Part shown: one piece after another, positions 31,301 through 43,540 of the stretch
Layout of the letters: every line of letters begins with the position of its first letter
Numbering within the stretch: the stretch's first letter is position 1
Origin: Sphagnum compactum
Taxonomy: Eukaryota; Bryophyta; Sphagnopsida; Sphagnales
Reading direction: 5' to 3'
NCBI GenBank assembly: GCA_965153455.1
Contig: OZ234495.1
Location: 11,528,875 to 11,592,874 of the forward strand
Length of the DNA stretch: 64,000 bases
Made by a program: the position numbers and the translations under genes
The notes under the pieces: model-generated
Databases searched by the model: none
Seen by the model: only the letters and a program-made list of their open reading frames with translations
What the model was told of the DNA's origin: nothing

Positions 31301-34300
31301 AAGTTTCTCATATGTTCCCTACAAAGTCTCAATGGGTTCCTAACCTGTTCCCAAATCTCCCAATGTGCTCCCCAACATATCCCCATTGCACCTCACTTTG
31401 TCCCATATGCTTTGCCCAACATTGTCCTCTTGCAACATGTATAGGTGGGCAAATATTTGAGATCTACCTGTTCTATTGGCGTTATCAAAGATTCAGAAGT
31501 TGGAAGGCACTGCCATCTACAAATACTGTGTAACATAAAATAGTGACTGAATAAATTAAAGTTCCCAATATGTACACATGCCCTTGCACCAATTGTTCCA
31601 TAGTTGGAATGATTACAACTCTCTGACGTTGCAGGGCCCCCACTGAATCTTATTGTTGGCAGACCACATCAGTATGTAGGTTGCTTTTGCTTTCATTGTC
31701 TAGTTGTTTCCATGGGTAAGTTGTATCCAGGAGTGCCCTTTCATACATAGTAGGTATCCTGGTGCATTGTCAAATTTTACTGGCAAAACTATTGAAAAGT
31801 TTGCCAAAAAAAGATGACCCATTGACTATGGGTGTCAAGCTTCATTGTCAATTTGACAGTTATGATTGTGAAGTGAAAAATGATAGCCTAATACAGTTTG
31901 CAAATGGGCCAGGTGAACCAACACCAGTGTTGGGTGGTTCTTTAATTTTTGTTATGATCTCAGCTTTTTAAGTTTTTGAAACAACCATCAGGTTTCATTA
32001 AAGATATTGTAATGAACCAACAATTCTGGCACAGGTTCTTTGATATTTGAGTAGAGTAGATTATTTCCCCTGTTGATTCCATGAAACTTAAGCCATTGTG
32101 CGACCTACAACAACCAATGTACAAATAAACTTAAACTCTAACGTCAGGCCATATAATTGCTGGACCACATTCCAGCAAAAGGGTAGTGGTATTTCATTCG
32201 CAAAGGTTTTCAGTCCGAGGGGAACAACAATATTACAAGAGCCTTTGCAATAATGAAGGGTTAACATGTAGTAATATGTCCCTTGTTTGGTGTGGGCTGC
32301 TTGTTAAATTCTCTAGAATTAGACTACAGTTAACTGACAGTTAGTTTCCTGGGTTTGATTGGGATGAAAATGTGTTTAGCTTGGACATTCTAGTGTGTTC
32401 TAGATATGCACGATCTCTTGCACTTAGTACTCCCCGTCTGTTGTTGCTACATACATTGAACCATTGCAAAAACATAATCTGAATTTATGGATACTCTTAT
32501 TTGTTGTAATGTTTCATTAGAACTCCCAAGGTACAAAACACCCTTAAAGCTTATTGAGAAGGGTGAAAATAATTGTCCTTGCAAAATGAGGGGCAACATG
32601 AGATGAATTTTAGATTGGAACATTTGTGGAAGACAATGTTACATTGCACACTTATGAGCTGCCCACAATACATAACGTCCTCTATAGGCCTCTGAATGTC
32701 TTAGTTCTAGAGACTAGTACACCTTGCTCAACCCCTTTGACCTCATCTCGTCAGAAGATAGTTGATATTATGCCTTCAATTAGGTAATAAATTCCAGTAT
32801 GACTAGGTACATGTATGGGCTAGTTACTTCATGCATTAAAAGGTCTAAGCAGTGAAAGTACCTTGCAAGATCTGAAAAAAATAACAAATACAAGTTCTCC
32901 ATGAAATTTCATCCCACATTCTTTGATCTTACTTTTCATTGCTGATTAAAATTGGTGGATAAATCTATAACACCAATTCTTGATCAACCCTTTTATAAAT
33001 AAAGTTTACTTTGAAATTTACATCAGCTTTAGACTTTTGAATCTCAATTATGGTGTATTACCAAGATAAGGAAGGACCCATGTTGGGCATGTATATGGTG
33101 GTAGACATGCGAACTTATTTACATTTCTTGTAAATGTAGATTTTGAACCTTGGATGCATAATAGTAAAATCATGTATATCCATTTTCAGTTGTGTACAAC
33201 CATTTAAGTGTCAGTGTGAATGATTTACACTTTCCATCCATGATGACCTCTAATCTCTTGATGACCTTGGAAAAATATTAGAATCCAAGAATTAGCTTGT
33301 GATGGCTTATACTTTCTTCTTTTTCCCCATGATACTTGTTGAGTAATGTGAAAAATAATAAAAAATTTCTATTGGTGTTTTACATTAGTATTGCCTTTGG
33401 AGTGGGGCATTCATGAAATAAGGGCCCCCTTGTCTTCGCCTCAAACGATTGTTTATTTCAAGAACATCCCATTCTTTGAGTGTTACCCTACTTTTTTTTC
33501 ACATTATGTTACGTTGTCCCCTGATCCCCAAAAAAAATTGCTTCAAACAAACCCCCCAAAAAAAAGCAACCAAAGCAATCACCAAAGTCAACCAAAGCAA
33601 GAAAACCCAAAAACACACAAGTGGGTGGTAGTGGATGCAAATAAGAAGTAAATGGGTAGGAAAAGTTTTTGTTAAAACCAAGAGGGAGTGAGAAGAAAAG
33701 AAAATAAGGTGAGGGTGAAATATGTATGGGTTGTTTATAAATAATAAGGTGGAAAGGTTGGGAATTGGAGTTTTCTTTTCTTTTCGAAGGCCTAGTCCAT
33801 TTACACTTACCCTACCAAAATATATTTACAGACTATGTAAGTGTAGAAAATATAATTATATAATGCACAAGGTAAGTGTAATGTCAAAATTTTGGCAGGG
33901 CAATTTACATTTACCTAATTTAAATGGCAGGGACCCTAAGAATTGGTTAGGACTTAGGACTAGTGTTGGGTGGGTATTTTATTTTGGTTCAAAATCGATT
34001 TATATTCTTTTGATTTGAATGAACCAACATCCATATTAGTACTATGACACCAAAATGGGTTACGAGGAGTAGAAATTGTAAATAATAATCTTAGAACTTA
34101 TGGGTAGAAAGATAGGAAAGTATAGGAAATAAATAATGCACCTTGTGGGCCATATGCTTAAGGATTTTTTTATTAGGGATTTAGGCTTGGACTTATGAAT
34201 TATTTGATTAACTATTTTGGGTTAGGCATATTTGAAAATTAATTATGTGGTATTGACTAGATCTTAAGAACTAGATTTTAAATCATTTAATGATTCATTA

Positions 34301-36500
34301 ATAAAAGGATAATAGTTGTAACAATACTACTAGCTTGAATATAACGTATGATAACATTTAGTAAATTTAAATGAATGGGATTGATATTCATTTATTCCTC
34401 CTAAGTATTTAAAAGGTTGTGGCTGAAACTTTGGGCTCATTCTCCCTTCATATTGCTAACTTGTTATTAAGTTTTTAGATAGACCTTTTGTGTAATGAAC
34501 CTATGTCACAAGAAATTTATGTGTCATTTTTATTATGGAAGTGTTCACAAGAGTAAGTGTATGTGTTTTCAATAAATGACCTTCACAATGCAAGGTCTTT
34601 AGATTGCATGTGATGGGCTCCTCATTGGGTATGGGTGTAGTGCAAATAAGGACCAAGGCTTGGCACATGGGTGATTCTAGCCCAAAAACACATAAGGTTC
34701 ATCTTTTGTATTATGAATGTTTTGTATGGTGCATGTGTGTTGTGTGAGAATTTAATGTGTAATATAACTGTGTGATATAATGGAAAATCAACTGACATAA
34801 GTCCAAACCCTTCCTAACGTATAGGATCATCACCATATTAAGTTTTATAATTCTACAAAAGTCAATTGCTGAAAATACCAACAAATCTTGAAAGTATGTT
34901 TACTAATATTTAAGTATTATTTCTATTTGTTTATAGATTAATTATCAGTTATATACTAGATTGGTTAATATTTATTAATCATAAACTAATTAGATTCATA
35001 CTTCTAAATTTTGAATTACTTTTGATAGTGGTTGATAATTTTAAATGGGAAAGTAAGTATTTTCAATGTAAAATCATTTATTTATTTATTTATTTTTCAG
35101 AACACAATTTGAAAGCTTCAGGTATTTTTCCTTCATATTTTTAAACATTCTTATTTTGTTTCATGAAGAACTATTTTAGTGTTGATGTTGATAAAACGTA
35201 ATATAGATAGAATAAAGCAAGGAAGACAAAGAAAAATCAGGAACAACAAATACCAACGCTATAAACTTAAATCAGAACATAATCACATAAGAAATGTGAG
35301 AATCTAAGGTAGAATTGGAACATAATAGAGGAAGAATAAATAAAATTTTCCATTTGGTGACCATCCCCAAGATTTGAATTTTCAATTTCTGGTTCGTGTA
35401 GAATTATAATTCTTGAAATAGGAACCATTTATTCGGGAATTTTTGGATTAGCTTTGTGGAAGTTCTTGATATTATGTTTTCTTGGTTGATAACAAGATTT
35501 GTAGGATAGGGTCTAATTAATGCTGAAACAAATAATTGTTTCTATAATCACATGCATAATCTAAAGGAAATTATATTGAGAACCAAAGAATTGATTAGTA
35601 TAGAATGTCATGATTTATTACTAGATTTGCGAAAAAATTTGGATTTAAAAGTAGGTTGTAATGTAGTAGATGCAAAAATACATGTTGAACAATTTAGGAT
35701 TATTTTTCAACATTAATGCCTTAATGGAGAGAACTTTTTGGAGATTAGTAATATGAGATGGTGATAAGGAAATTCCAGACAATAATTTCTAGAGCAACAA
35801 GGTGCCAAACCAAGGCCAACATTGAATCACCAATTCAAAAAGGTTGAAGAAATACCTCAAAGCCGCATCAGTGACCCCATGGAGGGAATCATGTTGGATG
35901 ACAAACTTTGTACTTATGTAAACATTAGCATGGGAGTGACTACAGATCTGATGAAATGGATACATTCATGAGAATGTTCACTATTTATCTAAAAGTTATG
36001 ATTCAAATATTTGAGAATGTGCAATCGATCCAATAATTCATAAATCCTAGTGATTCTCAACACCCATGCAAATAATAGTTGCAATGTAAGTGCCAAGAAA
36101 CATCACCTATTTAGAAATTAACCAACAATTTTTTGTTGATGGATGAATTATAAGGACTACTGAAATTTATCAGTTTGGGTAAGACCATTTGATTTTATTT
36201 AGAATGCAAAACTGGCAATGGTTGAAGCATAGCCTGTTTAGAAAAGTCAATCAGATGAAAGTAAATGCATGTCTAAATGGTGTCCAATGGCCCACCCCAA
36301 TTTGAACAACAAAGTTATGGTGCATTCAATAGATGAATTTAATGCTAATTGTTACATGTACTACTTGGTCTACCCTATCAGATTATTGGATGGAAACCCT
36401 AAACTGCCGATGATTACAATAGAATTGCATCATTATCGATTCAATCATCGTAATACTAAATATTGTATCCATTGTTCATGCAAGTTTTTAGTATTATATG
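28331..36500. other. 8-kb AT-rich region without a supportable gene
   Basis: Short open frames on both strands have no recognisable motif. Minor structures: a perfect 12-bp palindrome GTAACCGGTTAC at 30317-30328 and a (TTTA)n tract at about 35077-35095. An open stretch at about 32640-32770 (VTLHTYELPTIHN..) may be a coding scrap. No RNA gene seen. Confidence 0.4.
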
Positions 36501-36632
36501 CTAATTTTATTAATCTACTTATATAATATCCTTGGGTGGTCGTCCTTTCCATCCATCCGTCCTGTCATCCGTCCATCCAAGTTCCTCATCCCGGAAGAAG
36601 AAGATGATGGAACGGGAGGAGGACGACGACTC

Positions 36633-36797
36633 ATGGCGGCGGCAACAGTTTATCCACGTGAAGCTTCGCAAGGAACTTCTGTCGTTGCTCCGTTAGTCGC
36701 TGCGATAAAATCTTGTTTTGAAGCTTCGCAAGGAACTTCTGTCGTTGCTCCGCCAGTAGCTGCGATAAAAGCCTGTTTTGTGTTCGACGGTATTTGA
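36633..36797 (+). other. Small open frame with a 60-bp in-frame tandem repeat, upstream of the oxidoreductase relic
   Basis: Starting at ATG 36633 (MAAATVYPR) the frame contains two adjacent 60-bp units (36661-36720 and 36721-36780), each encoding EASQGTSVVAP(L/P)VAAIK with a terminal (S/A)CF. It ends at TGA 36795. It lies about 125 bp upstream of the oxidoreductase start, and the Ala/Ser-rich start could be a decayed organelle-targeting leader or 5' UTR. No link by splicing is proven. Confidence 0.35.
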
Positions 36798-36922
36798 CAT
36801 CACTTTTTGTAGAACAAGCTTCAACAATCCAACGTCTCTGCTGCTGCTTCTTTCATTTGATCATTGTTTGAATTTTTCTTGGTTGGTTTGGGATTTGGTA
36901 GTAATAAGTTTTGGGAGGAGTG

Positions 36923-38026
36923 ATGGCAGCACTGGACTTGACGCGACGCACAATTGCAGTGCTACCAAGAACTGGTGATATCGAGAGTCGTCTTGCCTTC
37001 CAATACGCCAAAGCAGCCTCTCCGTAGTGCTGGGATCTCGAGATCCAGCTAAAGCTCAGCAAATTGCTGCTCAAATCTCCAAAGAAACCCAGTCCAGTTC
37101 TGTGAAAGGACTCACCAATGCTGAAGCTGCTGCTTCCGGTGACATAATCATCTGGAATCCTGCGGTAAAACAGAATTTCCAATTTCTTCTCTTAGACTCC
37201 CAAGCTAGATACGTAGATGAATCTGCGGAAGAAGAAGAAGAAGAAGCTATGATGGGTAGTTAAGGGTTTAATGCAAAAGAGCCTGTCGATTGATGCAAGC
37301 ACTGATCTAGCAGCTCACTGATTTGCGATACAAAATTGTGTTTTTTGATCCACTGCTGCTGCACTTCCATGCATGCAGGGTCCTTTGAAAGACAGGGAAG
37401 AGCTTCTCAAGTCATTGGCGAGTCACTTGGTGGACAAGATCATTGTAGATGTGACCAATGTGCTGTATTTGTTTGGCGAAAGCGAATGGGGACGGATATT
37501 TTCAACTCTTCTTAACCGGGATGCATTGGGAGCTCCTGCTCGATGGACCACTGCCTTCAAAGCAACCTTTTCTGTATGTCTTGAACTTCAATGCTCACAG
37601 AAAACACTTGGCCTTAGCTTGGACGATGAGCTTAGATTTTGAACTAGCCATTTTCCACAACTGCACTTTCACGCAGCTGGATTCGTTCATTCATTCATTC
37701 TTGCTTAATTTTTAAATTTTTATTTGTTTATTTTTCTGATTGTTGTTTTGTTGAGCGAAATCTGGCTGCTGGTTCATGTGCAGCATTTTTTGCGAGAGGA
37801 TCTGCCTGATGTGAACAATCCACACACCACTTTTGTTGCTGGAGATGACCCTGAAGCTGTTGCAACTACCATTGCCTTGGTTGAAATCATTCCAGGTTTC
37901 AAAGGTGCAAATGCTGGACCTCTGGAAAACTCCAGGATTGTTGAGCTTCTTGGTCCCCAATTGGTTCAACTCGACAAGCTCAATGCTAGTGGCAAGTTGT
38001 TTACGTACTGGAAACTTGGCGTCTGA
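36923..38026 (+). pseudogene. NADP oxidoreductase, coenzyme F420-dependent type, plant homologue (pseudogene)
   Basis: Three exon-like segments with good borders: 36923-37164 (ends GCG/gtaaaa), 37379-37573 (after tgcag, ends before gtatgt) and 37784-38026 (after gtgcag, stop TGA). The product resembles the F420-NADP oxidoreductase Rossmann family: LTRRTIAVLP, VLGSRDPAKAQQIAAQ, SGDIIIWNP, IIVDVTNVLYLFGESEWG, NRDALGAPARWTTAFKATF, VAGDDPEAVATT and IPGFKGANAGPLENSRIVEL. Lesions: a one-base frameshift near 37018, and the NADP-binding loop, expected as GTGDxG, reads RTGDIE. These changes argue for a pseudogene. In bacteria and archaea the family moves hydride between F420H2 and NADP; the plant role is not established here. 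Confidence 0.8.
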
Positions 38027-38968
38027 AGAAGATTGATATCACTAAATCAGTGCGGATAGCATCCAGAACACAAGGTTTTGAAAACAAAACAAATAACAAC
38101 TAAGTATTGTACAGATGATCCGTTATCAAGAAGCTGGGTTAATGCAAAAAGGATAATAGTAAAACAGAATCTCGCTCATTGCACTTGAAGACTTATGTAC
38201 GAGTCCCAAGTTGCATTGGAAAAGTACAGACTTTTCTGCGACTCTTCTTCCTGTTTCCTTTTGAAGATAAGAAAGAAAATAATGGGCACTTACACAGTGC
38301 AAATACTAAATTCTTGCTTAATTTTTAAATTTTTATTTGTTTATTTTTCTGATTGTTGTTTTGTTGAGCGAAATCTGGCTGCTGGTTCATGTGCAGCATT
38401 TTTTGCGAGAGGATCTACCTGATGTGAATAATTCACACACCACTTTTGTTGCTGGAGATGACCCTGAAGCTGTTGCAACTACCATTGCCTTTGTTGAAAC
38501 CATTCCAGGTTTCAAAGGTGCAAATGCTGGACCTCTGGAAAACTCCAGGATTGTTGAGCTTCTTGGTCCCCAATTGGTTCAACTCGACAAGCTCAATGCT
38601 GGTGGCAAGTTGTTTACGTACTGGAAACTTGGCGTCTGAAGAAGATTGATATCACTAAATTAGTGCGGATAGCATCCAAAACACAAGGTTCTGAAAACAA
38701 AACAAATAACAACTAAGTATTGTACAGATGATCCGTTATCAGGAAGCTAGGTTAATGCAAAAAGGATAATAGTAAAACAGAATCTCGCTCATTGCACCTG
38801 AAGACTTATGTACGAGTCCCAAGTTGCATTGGAAAGGTACAGACTTTTCTGCGACTCTTCTTCCTGTTTCCTTTTGAAGATAAGAAAGAAAATAATGGGC
38901 ACTTACACAGTGCAAATACTAAATTCTTGCTTAATTTTTAAATTTTTATTTGTTTATTTTTCTGATTG
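37698..38968 (+). repeat. 613-bp tandem duplication (two copies plus 45 bp)
   Basis: Unit 37698-38310 recurs as 38311-38923 and restarts at 38924 for about 45 bp. It covers intron end, terminal exon and 3' flank of the oxidoreductase relic. The copies differ at only a few scattered positions, so the duplication is recent compared with the age of the transposons around it. Confidence 0.93.
38397..38639 (+). pseudogene. Duplicated terminal exon of the F420-type oxidoreductase
   Basis: A second copy of exon 37784-38026, preserving the acceptor GTGCAG, the full 80-codon frame and the stop. Differences are few (for example IALVEIIPG versus IAFVETIPG, and LNASGK versus LNAGGK). Both copies are open, so this copy could serve as an alternative last exon if the locus were transcribed. 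Confidence 0.8.
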
Positions 38969-39800
38969 TTATTTTACTAATGTTGCCAATAACAACATAG
39001 ATGGGAGCTATACTTCAAGGAGCCAATTGTGCATTTGTAAGCTCCAAACCATTAGCTATTATTATGTTCCAATTTTGATTCAGAAGAGGTAGGCAGGGAG
39101 GAGGTGGTGAAAGAAGCCCAAGAAGGGGTCCACCAAATAGTACACCTGCAAATCAAAATACGTTTAGATTCATACCAATGTTTGAACATAACAACCCTAT
39201 GAATGGTACACGGAAATGGCCAGATCGAAGATGGAATCCATATTTTGGACCATGGTCAGGTACTATATACTCAACCAATTATAGAGAACACTAAGAGAAG
39301 GATTTTTAAAACATTATTGTACCCACCATACAAGAAACATACATTTCCTAATGCTCATATTGAAGGTTTCAAATGCATCATTGCTACTAAATGAGGAAAT
39401 TGATGATGACCACATTGTCAATGGTCACACTCCAAAACACCACCATATTTGAGTGGCGAATAAATTTTGTGAAAGATTGTCCTAGTTGCACTTTTGCTAA
39501 GATACAACAAGCCTTTTGTAAGCATTATTAAAAGTAGCAAACATACAAACATGTTTACATGAAACTTTGGAAAATGAAACAAAAAGAAAATGAACGAACG
39601 AAGGAATATTACAAGAGAGTTTTGAATTTGGCAAATCAATTATGAATCAAGGCTACTAATATTTACTTAATTATTATCTTTTAATCTAGATTATTTTCTT
39701 ACATACATCTAGCTATTGTTGAAATGATGTGGGACATACTCATTGAAGGCTATTGTGATTTGTGAAAAAAATGAACTTGAAGGTAATAATGTCCTTCTTG
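38969..39800. other. Intergenic with a short coding-like scrap
   Basis: A Gly/Arg/Pro/Asn-rich open stretch at about 39085-39290 (RRGPPNSTPANQNTFRF, RRWNPYFGPWSG) has no recognised family. The rest shows nothing. Confidence 0.3.
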
Positions 39801-42800
39801 CACTAGTAAAAAAAACCCCCTTTCGCAACTATGTCTCCAATTACATTTCAACTACAAAACAAGTCAAAAATGACATTCTAGTTGAAAGCATCAACCACGT
39901 GTCAACACCGTAACAAAAGCCATTACTTACCATTTTAGTTGCAAACCGCATATCATTATAGTCAAAAATTCTTGTCAACTACTTTCAACTTGTGAATGAA
40001 CTTCATTTGTTGGCATGATGCCATCCAAAAATTCAATTGCAATTTCGAATAGGTTGCAACTATGTAAATTGAACATTTCAATTAAGTTACAACTATGTAA
40101 GTTGAAAATTTGGCCAATGCTTTGGTGACATGTTGTTGCACACCTATAATTTCAAGACACATGGCACATTCACAAAATTTAAGATTAACAAATAATTAAA
40201 TGACACACAACATGTTCACAAATTTGGGGTCCGCAAATAGTTAAATAACATATGGCATGTTCACAAATATTAGGGTTCACGAATAGTTAAATGACATGTG
40301 GCACATGCACATCCATAGGCTAGGCCATGTGGTGTTTAAACATTGGCCACTTAACCTAAGGATAGGTTAAGCATCTATGTTAGGCCTAGACCTAGGCCAT
40401 GTTGCACTTAACAAATGACATCTTATTTCATTTGGTTTAGTTTTTAAGGTTGAACCTTTTTAATTAACTCATATTGAATGGCTATTACATTTGCATGTTT
40501 ATTGTGTTTCTCCAACAATCCTAATGCACTCCTTTATATAGTTTGGATTCTTGAATTAGAAGCTAAACAATATGGGATAAACATTTCAGTTGTAATATAG
40601 TTGTAATCCAGTTGTAACTTAATTGCAATTCAAATAGTTGTAATATAATTCCAACTAAATTACAAATTAGTTTAAGTTTAGTTAGGTCCAGACCTAAACC
40701 AATTCTTTACCTAGCTTAGCCCTAGTTAGTTATGTGGATTATTTGTAGTAATTATTCACTAACCATTTTTAATTTTACAATTATATAATTAAACATATTA
40801 TTATCATTTATTAGATAATATGAATTAAAAAAAACTCATTTGAGCGAATAATTGTAATTATATTAAACAAATAAATAAATAAATAAAATTCAATAATTTA
40901 TAATTTATAATTTCTTAGAATTTCTTGTTAACATATGATAAAACAAAAAAATAATTGGAATATTTTAACATCAATAATTTTTTTTAATAATATTTTTAAA
41001 TTTACAGTAATTATTCTAATACATTGATAATTAACAATTGGTTATAATTATAACAACAACATTAATAATAATATTGTAGCTAATAATTAAGCTAAGTTAA
41101 TTATTTAATTATTGTTATTCATATTGTTATCTAACTTGTTATAACTATTATCAACTACTATATATATAGTACATATAATAATGTTAAATAATAATAATTT
41201 ATGAGAAAATAGTAATTTATTAAATATCTTTTCTAACTATTCCAATATTTTTAATAATTTAATAAATAAATAAATACATAATAAGTTTTTCTAATTAAAT
41301 TAGAAATTTAAAAAATCATTGGAACTAATAAGCAACATTAGAATAGGCATTAGGATTTCAAAAAAATAAATTATGTATCATTATTTGATATGTGGTAAAA
41401 TAAAATTTTATGTTTGTAAAAATAACAAATCAAGCATGTATTGAACATACACATTATTATGTTGACCTCTATTCAGAATTTTCTTAAATTTTATTTTCAA
41501 ATTAAATTGTTAGATTTATATGCACAAAAAAAAATCATCATACATAACACAAATAGAATTTACATGTAGTTTGATATTTAATGAAATTTTTTTACAATTT
41601 TAAAAACATATTAAGATATCATGTGTATAAAAAAGAAAAACATTCAAGTTTCACAAAATCATTAATTATGTGTCATTACTTGATATGTTGTAAACTAGAA
41701 ATTTGGTCTACATAGAAATAATAAATTACATATATTAAACATACACATTAGTACAAACTTATACTTCAGAATTTCCTTAAATTTTATTTTTAGATTAAAT
41801 TTTATTATTTATATGCACACAAAAAATATTTACATCATACATAACCAGTCATTGTATACAAATATGATTTACATGTAATTTAATTTATTTGTGAAGGTAG
41901 GTAGATTGTTTTGTTTTGTTTTGTCTTGTTGAGATCTCCCAAACTAAAGTGCATGCAATGTTATTATATTTTTGAAAACCTATTAATGAGTAGGGGTGCA
42001 TTGATTTGGGTTGAAAATTTTTGGAGCTACAATGCAAAGGTTATTGATTATTGAACCATTTTTCAATAAACATTGATAGAATCATAAATTTAAATTAAAT
42101 TGGAACCCAAAGGTCTATTTGGTGTTGTTATAAAGTAGTTGTTGAGTCAAATTTAATGAATTTTATTTCATAATTTTTCAATCGTGAAATGTGGAAAATA
42201 TTGAATTTTTAGTGAATTTTGTTGTTGAAAATTCAAATAGATTACAAAAAAATGGGTTTGGAAGGGAAAATGAGTTGAGAATGTTCACACTTGGGGCCAA
42301 CAACATAGGTTATGTTATCTATCCATGAAGGAAGGTAGTTTGTTTTGTTTTGTCATAATGAGATCTCCTAAACCACGATGTTTTAGGCTATGTTATGGGA
42401 CTTATCATCAAAAAACTCTCGATGAACAAGGGTGCACATATTTGGTGTAGAATGCTTGAAATTACAAAGTGGAAGTTATCGATTATTGAATCATTTTTTC
42501 ATTGAAAATTAAATAAAACCAAGGTTGAAAACTATATTGGAATTTGGGGGTGTTATTGATATTGTTGGAAAACCTTCACCAAGTCTAATTTCATAAAGTT
42601 TGAAACCTAAAATGTGAATAATATTATTGAATTTTTAGTGGGTATTGTTGTTGGAACTTTAAACAAATTGCAAAAAGGGTTTGGAAGGAAAATCCAATTG
42701 AATGAATTCACACTTGGGACAATGACACATGGTACCTTAATGTTTAATGAGTTTTTATCATTATTTTTAACAAATATTAAGACATCATGTGTATAAAAAT

Positions 42801-43540
42801 GATCAAACATTAGAGTTTCACAATAAAATTAATTATGTATCATTATTTGATATGTGGCAATGATCTACATAGAAATAATAAATTACATATATTGAACATA
42901 AACATTATTATTAACATATATTTCAAATTTTCTTTAAATTTTATTTTGAAATTAAGTTTTAATGTTTACGTGCACAAAAAAACCATTTGTTTATCCAAGT
43001 AAAATTTACATGTAATTTTATTTTATCAAAATTCAAAATAAATATTAAAGTATTATATGTATAAAATTGAAATTGCCTACTAGTTGTTTAGCATAGTTGA
43101 AAGAATAATTGCAACAAAATTTCAAACAAAACTATATTTCATCCATCTTTAGTACATTTTATCATCCATATATACATGTGTGTTGATGGTGTCACCAAAA
43201 TAGTTGAATACTAGTCAATGGCTTGACTCTATGCCAATTAGAGAATCTTAAACGTCAAAAATATTCTGAAAATGGCCCCTTAGTTCAAACATGTTTTACA
43301 TTGTTTACTAACATAATTGGGCGTTCAACTTGAAGACACTGTTGATGCCAGAAATATTCATCAAATGACCACCCAATTGAAAAATGCTTTCAACTATATA
43401 CCAATGTAGTAGATGAGTCAACTTAATTGGTAATTTCCATAATTTTATTTAAAAAATAAAAAATCCTAGTTGCAACATAGTTATAAATGTTGTGTAGTTG
43501 AAAACTTTTTGGTTTAATAAGTGGGGGTTTTCTACTACTG
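39801..43540 (+). mobile_element. Non-autonomous CACTA (En/Spm-type) DNA transposon
   Basis: The left end is CACTAGTAAAAAAAACCCCC (39801). The right end, read inward on the minus strand, is CAGTAGTAGAAAACCCCCAC (from 43540), an imperfect match. TTG flanks both ends (39798-39800 and 43541-43543), the 3-bp target duplication typical of CACTA elements. Subterminal regions are full of short motifs in both orientations (GTTGCAACTATG, AGTTGAAA, AGTTGTAA), as expected for transposase binding. The interior is extremely AT-rich, with internal repeats and no transposase frame, so it would depend on another element. Confidence 0.8.
41360..43020 (+). repeat. Internal diverged repeats of the CACTA element
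   Basis: A segment of about 200-230 bp (AATTATGTATCATTATTTGATATGTGG-like, through a shared CTTAAATTTTATTTT phrase, to TATGCACAAAAAA) occurs near 41360-41560, 41655-41880 and 42825-43020. A second segment of about 430 bp (GAGATCTCC.AAAC.., GGGTGCA..ATTTGG, GAATTTTTAGTG, GGGTTTGGAAGG) occurs at about 41895-42330 and 42330-42735. They show growth by internal duplication. Confidence 0.65.
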
